From: a virus
DNA length: 31,851 bases
IMG/VR virus record: IMGVR_UViG_3300022540_000081
Span: 1-31,851 of that record
Strand: one strand, 5' to 3'
Shown here: positions 14,827-22,635 of the stretch, piece by piece
How positions within the stretch are numbered: the first letter of the stretch is position 1
How the letters are laid out: each line of letters begins with the position of its first letter
Notes under the pieces: model-generated
The model's input: the letters and a program-made list of their open reading frames with translations, nothing else
Databases searched by the model: none
Told to the model about the DNA's origin: nothing
Program-made: the position numbers and the translations under genes

Positions 14827-15201
14827 ATGTTTATTGAATTTGTAAAAGATCACCCTCAAGGAGTTAAAAAAGGTACTTTAGCTAAAGTAACGCCAATAGC
14901 AGGAAAACGGCTTATTGATAGCGGATACGGAAAAGAAGTTGAAAAAGGCGACTATCAAGCTTATTCAGAGCTTATGAAAGATATGGCTTCGTCTAGAGTA
15001 AAGGAATTTGCAAAGATTAAAGCGAAAAGATCATTGGATGCTAGAAAAAGAGCGAATGGTGAAAAGTTTACTGGGGAAAAAAAAGTAGGCAAGCCAGACG
15101 ATGGTAAAACTTCTGAGGCTCAGGATAAAAAAATCGCAAAAGCAAAAAAAGGCAAAGAGGCTAGAGATAAAGTAACTAAATCAAAAGCCGCTAAAAAATA
15201 A
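14827..15201 (+). CDS. Lysine-rich head-associated protein
   Basis: The 124-residue product has an N-terminal segment (residues 1-40, FIEFVKDHPQGVKKGTLAKV and a VDKGxA-like turn) of the kind seen in short phage proteins next to capsid genes. An extremely lysine/alanine-rich disordered tail follows from about residue 60. The tail would bind nucleic acid or the acidic capsid interior. It lies between capsid and connector genes, so a virion role such as decoration or head completion is likely but not shown. Confidence 0.55.
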   Translation: MFIEFVKDHPQGVKKGTLAKVTPIAGKRLIDSGYGKEVEKGDYQAYSELMKDMASSRVKEFAKIKAKRSLDARKRANGEKFTGEKKVGKPDDGKTSEAQDKKIAKAKKGKEARDKVTKSKAAKK

Positions 15202-15203
15202 TA

Positions 15204-15743
15204 ATGGGTAAATTCGTAACAACGGATGACTTTATTGATGGTCAGGTTAGAATAAGCCAGACCAACAACAGTAAAAAACAGCTAAACACTGTTATTGATA
15301 TTCAAGAGGTTTATGTGCTTGAAGAGTTGATGGGAAGTGAATTATATGCGCTTTTTATAGCTGATTTAGATATTGATAATCAACCGCAAACACAACGATT
15401 TATAGATATATTCGACGCGTTTTATGATGATTCGAACGTTTCTAACTATTACGGGTGTTGGTGTGGCAAGGCATACAGATCGGAAGGTATACCGCAAATG
15501 CTTCAATGGTTTATTTATTGGGAGTTTGCCAAAGACCAGCCCTTTCAGAATACCGCAGTAGGAACAGTTAGGAACGTAGAGGAGAACAGCGACATAGTTA
15601 ATGGTAGCAAATACGGATTACCTATGCAATACAATAAAGGGGTAAAATCTTATCAAGCCATAGCTAGGTTTATGATAGACAACTCAAGCGATTATCCAGA
15701 GTACAACGGAATCGCTAAAAATGAAATTGTAGCAGTTTTGTAA
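15204..15743 (+). CDS. Head-tail connector-like protein (DUF6712-type)
   Basis: The 179-residue product begins MGKFVTTDDFIDGQVRI and has a helical centre with an EVYVLEELMGSELYALFIADL segment and MLQWFIYWEFAKDQPF. This layout is seen in DUF6712-type proteins found between capsid and tail-tube genes of Bacteroidota phages, where head-tail connector adaptors are expected. It overlaps the next gene by one base (TAATG). The assignment rests on pattern memory and position. Confidence 0.6.
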   Translation: MGKFVTTDDFIDGQVRISQTNNSKKQLNTVIDIQEVYVLEELMGSELYALFIADLDIDNQPQTQRFIDIFDAFYDDSNVSNYYGCWCGKAYRSEGIPQMLQWFIYWEFAKDQPFQNTAVGTVRNVEENSDIVNGSKYGLPMQYNKGVKSYQAIARFMIDNSSDYPEYNGIAKNEIVAVL

Positions 15744-17317
15744 TGGCTGTTTTACCCAGAAATACGGTTGATATTATAGAGCAAATAGTGTCAGAAATGA
15801 CTCCTGACTTTGTAATAGGCAGCAAAATAACTAATCCAGATGGAACTTACACGCTAACCACAACCAATACATACTGGCTCCATGCTAATCAAGATATAGT
15901 AATTGGAGGTAACAAATACACAATTGTTGATTTTATAATAAACGAATCAATAACAATTAAAGACATTAATTCGGTAGGCGAGCCAGTTGCTACAGTTTTT
16001 GCAATTCCAGCTCCTTTATTTATTCATGGGAAGACAGTTAAAGCCTCTAAAGAGCTAGCTGAGCAAAAGGATGTATTCCTTAGACTTCCTTTTATATGGC
16101 TGTATGAGGTATTAAGTGAAACAACAATAATAGACAGGCTTAACCCGTGGGGCTTAGAATCAACTCCTATAATTTATTTTATGGACGAGGCACAATCTGA
16201 AAACTGGACTAGTGCCGATCATAAAGTACAGATACTTGATCCAGTGCGTCAAATGATGGAGTATTTTATGTTCGTTGTAGAAAGCAATAGGGCGTTTTAC
16301 AGAAAGCCTGACTCATACGACACCGAAGCTAGGGCTAACTGGGGTAAATTCGTAACCGATAAAGGGGCGGTAGGTCGTTTTTTTCACGATCAATTAAGCG
16401 GGCACAAATTAGATTTTGAGTTAGTAGCAAGTAAAAAGGCTTGTGATCCTCGGTCTGAGGGTGACCCGTGCGTACTGGGGGTTGGTGTATCAACTACACC
16501 AGAGAGCGCAATAGGTGCAGGTGATGGTACAGCAACAGCGAATCCGACAAACTCTCAGGGGGCAGTAAATTACTTATGGGATGCAGCCGCAGGTAACCAG
16601 ATCACACAAACGGCTGTCGGGTTATCGGCTGGGACATATTCTGTTCTCATATCGGACGAAACGGGATGCACTGCACAGGCTAGTGGCACGGTTGAAGTGT
16701 CGGCTGTAAATAACGCGCTTAGATTTAACGGTTCTAATAATTATGTGGCCTTTACCAGTTCTATTAATATTCCATTAGGCGGTGATTTCACGATTTGCTA
16801 CGAATTTAACCCAGATGCATTGAATAATAAGTATGTGATGAATGGTCTTTCTGGTCATAGTATCTATCATCGGTTTGGGAATACTCAGTATAGAGTAACG
16901 ACTAGTACAGGCACGTCATCTAGTGGTATCGTACTGCCAGCCGTAGGAGTATGCACGAAGGCTGTATTAAGACGTATAGGCGGCACGATGCAACTGTTTT
17001 TAAATGGACTTGCCAGCGGATTTACCGCTGCTAATAACGGAGCGATTCAGTTAGACTTTTTAGCACAGCAAATACCACAATTCGCAGGCCTTTTAGATAA
17101 CGTTAATATTCTTTCTGGCACAGGAGCTAGTTTAGCTCAGATAGCCGCACTAACGGCTGGTGTTGATTTTATCACAGTAATGGGATCGGCTGATTTACAA
17201 TATTTAATGAATCAAACAGGAAGTGACCCAATTGCAATCGACACGAGTAGCAATGGGAACAACGGAGTATTAACTAATTACATATTCACACCATCACCAT
17301 GGGAAACGGGCTGCTAG
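15743..17317 (+). CDS. Neck protein fused to SprB-like repeat and LamG-like lectin domain
   Basis: This 524-residue protein has three parts. Residues 1-235 resemble a head-tail joining or tail-terminator protein by position and composition. Residues 258-319 match the SprB repeat pattern (GDGTATANP, NYLWDAA, GLSAGTYSVLISDETGCTA), a domain of flavobacterial gliding adhesins. Residues 325-515 read as a LamG/concanavalin-like jelly roll (ALRFNGSNNYV, DFTICYEFNPD, MQLFLNG). A hand count of two 60-base lines in the added part gives about 52% G+C, against about 37% near the gene start, suggesting acquisition. The extension would project from the virion neck and could bind host surface glycans. The neck function is inferred. 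Confidence 0.75.
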   Translation: MAVLPRNTVDIIEQIVSEMTPDFVIGSKITNPDGTYTLTTTNTYWLHANQDIVIGGNKYTIVDFIINESITIKDINSVGEPVATVFAIPAPLFIHGKTVKASKELAEQKDVFLRLPFIWLYEVLSETTIIDRLNPWGLESTPIIYFMDEAQSENWTSADHKVQILDPVRQMMEYFMFVVESNRAFYRKPDSYDTEARANWGKFVTDKGAVGRFFHDQLSGHKLDFELVASKKACDPRSEGDPCVLGVGVSTTPESAIGAGDGTATANPTNSQGAVNYLWDAAAGNQITQTAVGLSAGTYSVLISDETGCTAQASGTVEVSAVNNALRFNGSNNYVAFTSSINIPLGGDFTICYEFNPDALNNKYVMNGLSGHSIYHRFGNTQYRVTTSTGTSSSGIVLPAVGVCTKAVLRRIGGTMQLFLNGLASGFTAANNGAIQLDFLAQQIPQFAGLLDNVNILSGTGASLAQIAALTAGVDFITVMGSADLQYLMNQTGSDPIAIDTSSNGNNGVLTNYIFTPSPWETGC

Positions 17318-17523
17318 TATTTGGATATATAAAAGACATTGACCTTTACGGGACTCACAAAGGTGATTTACGGTGGGACTTCGTTAGAGAGGAGGAAAAT
17401 GGGGGTAAAAAGCATTATTTCGGTATACAAACCGCACGCGATGTTTCAGGTGACGAAAATGTTGAGGTTATAGGCAGTAGCGAAGATTTTCAAGAGTGGA
17501 TAATTGAGTTCATGGAGACTTAA
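17299..17523 (+). CDS. Hypothetical 74-residue protein
   Basis: The 74-residue product overlaps the preceding gene by 19 bases. It contains aromatic beta-like segments (GLLVFGYIKDIDLYG, LRWDFVREE, KHYFGIQTA) and an acidic C-terminal helix. Its place between neck and tail-tube genes suggests a small tail-completion factor, but no family is recognised. Confidence 0.6.
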   Translation: MGNGLLVFGYIKDIDLYGTHKGDLRWDFVREEENGGKKHYFGIQTARDVSGDENVEVIGSSEDFQEWIIEFMET

Positions 17524-17545
17524 AAAGCGTAAAATTTTAAATGAC

Positions 17546-17553
17546 TAACTTTG
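17546..17553 (+). promoter_or_regulatory. -7 promoter box before the tail-tube gene
   Basis: TAACTTTG matches TAnnTTTG exactly and lies 25 bases before the tail-tube ATG at 17579 in an otherwise non-coding gap. No good -33 TTG is visible. A short A-rich leader would result. Confidence 0.45.
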
Positions 17554-17578
17554 GAATTATTAATTAAAAACAGATAAA

Positions 17579-18523
17579 ATGAATAATATAGCAACTTGTA
17601 GCTGCGGAGATGGTAGCAGTATAAGTAATTACGGCTTAGCTAACTGCCTAAAGGGGTTAGATGTTGCCGAAGATGTTATCTTTATGGAGATGACAAAAGT
17701 AGACGGATCGAGCAATGGTATTAATTTATCGACAGACGTTTTAGATCAAACATTTTTTGATAGTAAGTTTGGAGCTGTTGATGCACGTGAAAGATGGTTA
17801 ATTGCTAAGAATGTCGAGGACTTTCAAAGCACGCCAGCCGATGCAAATACATTTACATTCCCTAGCGGTCGAATTATTAAGTTATCAGAAGGGATAAGAG
17901 AAGTTGTAATGACTTTCCCTATCGATGACCCTTATAAATTAAAAGCTAAGATGGATGCAATGGATTGTAGAAACTTAGGCGTAATGTATAAGGATAGAAC
18001 AGGTTCATTAGTTGGTGAATGTTCAGGAGATAACTTTATTCCTAGAAAAATTGCTAATGGTTCACTAGACGTGAAAGCATTTGATAAAACAGACACAGAA
18101 GCGGCAAGGGTTGAAGTATCATTCCAATATGACAGAAGCGCAGCTGACAGGGATGTTGATTTTATCGAAGAATCTTCTTTTATTAATTATTCTTTAGATG
18201 AAGCAGAAGCGTTAAACGATGTAAATATTGAGTTTGTATCTACTACTACTACAGCAGCTACTTATAAATTATATCTTGATTGGGGTGGTGCTAAATCTCG
18301 CACACCTGCTGGAGGTTTAGAAGCTAACCTTGATGTAACTGCGGATGATGTTGTTGAGCCTACTTCAAGCCAGACTGAAACTGTGGCGGGAACTTATGTA
18401 TCCACGTATTCAACTCCTTTATCAGGTGGTGAAGTTATCGAAGTACGAGGTATTGGCGGTGTTTATGTTCAGTTGTCGTACGACCTGAAAAGGTTAATAG
18501 GTAAAACTAGCGTAACGGCTTAA
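17579..18523 (+). CDS. Major tail tube protein
   Basis: The 314-residue protein has the size, beta-rich pattern and position of a siphovirus tail tube subunit, lying between neck genes and the tape-measure region. An N-terminal CSCGDGSSISNYG segment opens the protein. A central domain contains GRIIKLSEGIREVVMTFPID, and the C-terminal part (about residues 210-300) is Thr/Ser-rich and probably an Ig-like or surface domain (TPLSGGEVIEVRGIGGVYV). It should polymerise around the tape measure. A -7-like box just upstream would give strong expression. Confidence 0.72.
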   Translation: MNNIATCSCGDGSSISNYGLANCLKGLDVAEDVIFMEMTKVDGSSNGINLSTDVLDQTFFDSKFGAVDARERWLIAKNVEDFQSTPADANTFTFPSGRIIKLSEGIREVVMTFPIDDPYKLKAKMDAMDCRNLGVMYKDRTGSLVGECSGDNFIPRKIANGSLDVKAFDKTDTEAARVEVSFQYDRSAADRDVDFIEESSFINYSLDEAEALNDVNIEFVSTTTTAATYKLYLDWGGAKSRTPAGGLEANLDVTADDVVEPTSSQTETVAGTYVSTYSTPLSGGEVIEVRGIGGVYVQLSYDLKRLIGKTSVTA

Positions 18524-18525
18524 TT

Positions 18526-18768
18526 ATGGTTAAGAAAACACATGCGAAAATAGGGGGTATTAACTTTGTTCTTCAAGGTGTGGCTAGGTCATCGAGGGAG
18601 GCTTTTAATAAGTCTTTTGGGTCGCCTAACAGTTACCACAAATTAAAACCGACGCAATTAGATAGAGTATGGAACTCATTGCAAGAGGTTTTGATTAAAG
18701 AAGGTTACAAAGAGACTCCTAAAAAGGAAAAAGCAAAGACTAAAAAATCCAAGAAAAAGGGAAATTAG
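18526..18768 (+). CDS. Small basic tail-region protein
   Basis: The 80-residue product has a folded N-terminal part (INFVLQGVARSSREAFNKSF) and a lysine-rich tail. It starts two bases after the tail-tube stop. No family is recognised; its location suggests tail assembly. Confidence 0.6.
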   Translation: MVKKTHAKIGGINFVLQGVARSSREAFNKSFGSPNSYHKLKPTQLDRVWNSLQEVLIKEGYKETPKKEKAKTKKSKKKGN

Positions 18769-18771
18769 TGA

Positions 18772-19215
18772 ATGTTTGACCCAATCAGAAAATTAGTAAA
18801 GAACATGCAGGAAATTAACACCGAGCGTGTTCTTACTATTCTGATAGAACGCCCTGAACTTGAAGATTTAATTATCGAGCTAAACACCGAAGATCAATTA
18901 TTTAAGCGAGGGGTAGATTCAACAGGTAAAAGCCTTGGAGAGTACGCATCATCAACTAAGATATTAAAACAGGATGACGGCTTACCGTTTGACAGAGTTA
19001 CTTTGTTTCAGGAGGGCGATTTTTATAAGACGTGGCGTGTTTTTATGCGAAACGGTGATATAATTATTGAAGCCGATGGAGACAAGGACGATAAAAATCT
19101 TTTTGATGTTTACGGGGAAGAGGTAGTTGGATTAACCGAGGAAAACTTGCAAATAGTAATAGATGAGATTAAAAAACAAACTCCTGAATTGGTTAAACAG
19201 CTTCTTTTTGCCTGA
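18772..19215 (+). CDS. Tail assembly protein, candidate chaperone or minor tail protein
   Basis: The 147-residue product contains IIELNTEDQLFKRGVDSTG, a SLGEYASSTKILK stretch and FDRVTLFQEGDFYKTW, a pattern recurring in short proteins upstream of tape-measure genes in Bacteroidota phages. It is followed, with a 53-base overlap, by another gene that runs directly into the tape measure. In many siphophages this pair encodes tail-assembly chaperones, sometimes joined by ribosomal frameshift. The function is inferred from position. Confidence 0.55.
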   Translation: MFDPIRKLVKNMQEINTERVLTILIERPELEDLIIELNTEDQLFKRGVDSTGKSLGEYASSTKILKQDDGLPFDRVTLFQEGDFYKTWRVFMRNGDIIIEADGDKDDKNLFDVYGEEVVGLTEENLQIVIDEIKKQTPELVKQLLFA

Positions 19216-19702
19216 ACTACATGACGATTTGCATGAAATGCCAGTTGTGTTGTGGTGGAGAATTCAAAAAGAGGGTGACGCTTTACTATTAATTAAAGGT
19301 AGGAAGCGTTCATCTAATCGAGTTTTAAATTATTGCGTATCTCAATGGGAGAAATTGAACGATGACTTTACTGATTATTTCGGAATACAAAAGCGGCAAA
19401 GGGAGTATTTGCGACTACTTGGATTGCATCAGTATTATGTCGCTCAATATGCTATAACTAAGAACCATTTTTGGACAACTAAAAGATTAATAATTGAAGC
19501 CCAATTAGAGGAACACAGACCAGAAGAAATAGGCGAATTTAATGAATACGAAGAATTGAGAAATATATCTATTTCTTTGGACGGTGCAAACATGAACCCA
19601 CGAGAAATGAGTGTTATTCAGTATTATTCAGATCGAAATCTAGCAGTAAAAAGAAACAAGAAAGCAAAGCAAGAATCTAACCGTTTAAAAGCTAAGAAAT
19701 GA
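19163..19702 (+). CDS. Candidate tail assembly chaperone upstream of tape measure
   Basis: This 179-residue protein starts at 19163, overlapping the previous gene by 53 bases. A later in-frame ATG at 19238 is an alternative, but the preceding LPELHDDLHEMP segment looks conserved-type and is kept. The protein is helical and charged, with WWRIQKEGD near residue 31 and an Arg/Lys-rich C terminus. Its stop overlaps the tape-measure ATG as ATGA. Tail-assembly chaperones usually occupy this site, so that role is likely. Confidence 0.55.
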   Translation: MRLKNKLLNWLNSFFLPELHDDLHEMPVVLWWRIQKEGDALLLIKGRKRSSNRVLNYCVSQWEKLNDDFTDYFGIQKRQREYLRLLGLHQYYVAQYAITKNHFWTTKRLIIEAQLEEHRPEEIGEFNEYEELRNISISLDGANMNPREMSVIQYYSDRNLAVKRNKKAKQESNRLKAKK

Positions 19703-22635
19703 CAGCAATTAAGCGTAAAGACATATTTGGGAAAAAAGTATTTACCGAGCCGCAAGAAGAGGCCGAGGACTTACTGAAAACACTTGATTTAATTCAAGAA
19801 ACATTAAAAAAAACAGCAAAACAAGCTGCGGAATTCGCAAAAGGGTTTAAGGTAGTTGATTCTAATGATATTAAAGCTTTTAACGAGGCTTTAAGCAAGA
19901 GTAAAAAAGCGGTAAGCGACTTAGATAAGTTTGAGAAACAAAGGATTGCTACTATAAAAAAGCTAAATGAAGCAAATAGTGATCGAATACAAGACATAAC
20001 AGAGCTTCAAGTACAGCTTCAAGAGCAAAGAAAAGTTAACAAGCAGATAGCAAAAGAGAATTTAGGCCTAGTAAGTGCTTACCAAAAAGAGTCGAAAAGG
20101 CTTAATGATTTACGTAAAGAATATAAAGATTTAGCTGTTCAAAATAAAGAGAATACAAAAGAAGGTAAAGCTCTATTAAAAAACATAACCCAATTAGATA
20201 AGAAGCTAAAAGATGTTGATGAGACAGTTGGGCAAAACCAAAGAAGCGTAGGGGGTTATAAGACAGCGGTAGAGGGATTAAATTCGACATTAGGTAAATT
20301 AGGTATAGTAGCCATTATAGCAAAAGGTTTTGACTTGCTAAAAGATGCTTTTGGAGACACTAGGGAGGGGGCATTAGCTTTACAGATAGCATTTTCTAAA
20401 TTTACAGAATCGGCAAGGGTTTTTATTAACAATGTAATAGATGCGGGCTCTGGTGTTAAAGATTTATTTTCAGCTATTTTCGACTCTGTTGAATCTTTAG
20501 GATTAAAAACGGAAAGGGCTTTTTTGAAAATACAATTAGCTTCATTAGAGTTGTTGAACAAAAATCCTTTAGCTGATTACTCACAAGAAATAAGCATTTT
20601 AAATAACGAACTCAACAGTTTAAATGACCAAATTAAAGATTTAGAAGAATCAAGTGTGTCGGATTCTATCGATAAAATAGCTCAAGCCTTTCAAGGAACA
20701 ACTGAAACAGCGTCAAGAGCGATAGATGCACAAGAGAAGTTTTTAAAACTACAACTTGAAACTCGGATAGAGATAGAAAGACAGGAAAAGGCCTTGGCAG
20801 GACTAGCCGAAAAGCGTCAGATATTGCAGGATATAAGCGACGATGATACTATTGGATTTGTTACAAGGGCAGAGGCCGTTCAAAAGGCACAGAAAGCAGC
20901 AGAAGAGTTCGCTGAATTAGAATTGAAACTAGCATTAACTAGAGAAAAACTAGCATTTACAGCAATTAAACAGGACTTAATACGCGCTGACATATCTGTT
21001 AAGTCTTTAGAAGCGCAGGAAAATCAAGCTGATAAGAGCAGGGAGTTAATAAGATTGTTAGAGCAAGACAATATAGCCCGTAAAGTTTCAGACGAAAACG
21101 ATGAAGCGTTTACAGCCGCGTTCATAGAAAGGCGTAACAAACAAGTAGAAGCCGAAGCATTTGCAAGGGATCAAGAAGAAAAAAATAGAAAAACTGCAAG
21201 AGATTCTTTTGAGCAACAATTAGACATAATAGAAGAGTTTACTGAAAAAAGAATATCAACTAATGAGCAAGTAATTAATAGCGACAAAGCATCCCTCGAT
21301 CAGCGAAGATCAGCATTACTTGAAAATCAAAAATTAGAAATTGAGCTATTTGAAGAAAGTATAGACCTAATTTTAAAGCAAGGGAAAGCATCACTTGATT
21401 TAAGAAAAGACTTAACAGATGCGGAAAAAGAGCAACAAAAGGAATTATTAAACAGGCAGGCAATACAGCAAATTCTTAACGAGCAGGATGCAGAGGAGCA
21501 GTTCAACTTAATAAGAAAGTTAAATCTAGGTGAAATAGAGGAAAAACGTCTGAAAGAAACTCTTAAAAGAAAAAAGGAAACATCCGAAATAAACGAGGAA
21601 TCTTTAAAAGTAGAAGAAGAAGCCGCTAGAAAAACAAAGGAATTAAACGAAGATATCTCACTACAAGAAAAAGTTTTAGCTGGTGAATTAGTTGACTTAG
21701 AGAATGAAAGAATAGAAAATGAAAAAAAGAACCTTCAAGAAAGAATCAATTTACTAGAAAAAGATTCAATAGAAAGACTAGAATTAGAAAAAGAGCTAAA
21801 CGACAAACTGATTGATGAGCAGGAAAAAACAAAAGAGCAACAGGATAAAATAAGAGAGGAGCAGATATCAGAAGCTCAAAACTTAGCTAACGAATTGTTC
21901 GATATAGTTACTAATTCGATAAAAAAGCAAGATGATGCTAGGTCTGAATCTTTAGATAACGAAATAGAACAACAGCAAGCCCTTATTAATAAATTAAGGC
22001 AAAACGCCGTTGAAGGTTCAGAAAAAGCACTAGCATTTGAGGAAGCACAGCTTGAAAAACAAAGGTTAGCTCGTGAGCGTGCCGCCGAAAAAGCAGCAAG
22101 GAAACAACGTGTATTAGAATTAGCTCAAATATTCCTGAACCAAGTAGCAGAACAGACGAAGGAAAACCCAGATACGGCTATAGCGGAGGCTTTTAAAAAC
22201 ACATTTTTAGCCGAAGCAATTGCACAAGGTATTTCAGGATTTTACGAGGGTACTGAAAACGTGGCAAAATCACTAGGCAAGCCAGATGTAAAAGGCAAAG
22301 ATGGTTACATTATTCGGGTCGACGGTCAGGAAAGGATATTAAACCCATCACAAAACGCATCTATACCGAGTGGAATGTCAAACGAAGAATTAGTTAGAGC
22401 AGCACAAGAATATCAAGCTGGGAACACATGGTCATTTATGCCCAAAGTAACACCAGTACAAAATATAAACAATATCGACTTGTCCGAGGTAGTTGCTAGT
22501 AATGATAGGGTTGTTAAAGCCATACAAGATAATAAGGTTGAGATTTCAAACGATTATCACGGCTTACATGAATGGATTGAAACAAGGATTAAGAAAGGTC
22601 AAAAAGAAATTATTAAACACATGCTAAAGCGTTGA
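19699..22635 (+). CDS. Tape measure protein
   Basis: At 978 residues, mainly long coiled coils (about residues 50-180 and 400-760, rich in Glu, Lys and Leu), this is the tape-measure protein that sets tail length. It contains the QRSVGGYKTAVEGL segment common in tape measures of Bacteroidota phages, followed by hydrophobic stretches around residues 195-255 that could enter the host membrane. At the usual scale of about 1.5 angstroms per residue the tail would be near 145 nm. It follows two candidate chaperones with an ATGA overlap. Confidence 0.9.
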   Translation: MTAIKRKDIFGKKVFTEPQEEAEDLLKTLDLIQETLKKTAKQAAEFAKGFKVVDSNDIKAFNEALSKSKKAVSDLDKFEKQRIATIKKLNEANSDRIQDITELQVQLQEQRKVNKQIAKENLGLVSAYQKESKRLNDLRKEYKDLAVQNKENTKEGKALLKNITQLDKKLKDVDETVGQNQRSVGGYKTAVEGLNSTLGKLGIVAIIAKGFDLLKDAFGDTREGALALQIAFSKFTESARVFINNVIDAGSGVKDLFSAIFDSVESLGLKTERAFLKIQLASLELLNKNPLADYSQEISILNNELNSLNDQIKDLEESSVSDSIDKIAQAFQGTTETASRAIDAQEKFLKLQLETRIEIERQEKALAGLAEKRQILQDISDDDTIGFVTRAEAVQKAQKAAEEFAELELKLALTREKLAFTAIKQDLIRADISVKSLEAQENQADKSRELIRLLEQDNIARKVSDENDEAFTAAFIERRNKQVEAEAFARDQEEKNRKTARDSFEQQLDIIEEFTEKRISTNEQVINSDKASLDQRRSALLENQKLEIELFEESIDLILKQGKASLDLRKDLTDAEKEQQKELLNRQAIQQILNEQDAEEQFNLIRKLNLGEIEEKRLKETLKRKKETSEINEESLKVEEEAARKTKELNEDISLQEKVLAGELVDLENERIENEKKNLQERINLLEKDSIERLELEKELNDKLIDEQEKTKEQQDKIREEQISEAQNLANELFDIVTNSIKKQDDARSESLDNEIEQQQALINKLRQNAVEGSEKALAFEEAQLEKQRLARERAAEKAARKQRVLELAQIFLNQVAEQTKENPDTAIAEAFKNTFLAEAIAQGISGFYEGTENVAKSLGKPDVKGKDGYIIRVDGQERILNPSQNASIPSGMSNEELVRAAQEYQAGNTWSFMPKVTPVQNINNIDLSEVVASNDRVVKAIQDNKVEISNDYHGLHEWIETRIKKGQKEIIKHMLKR

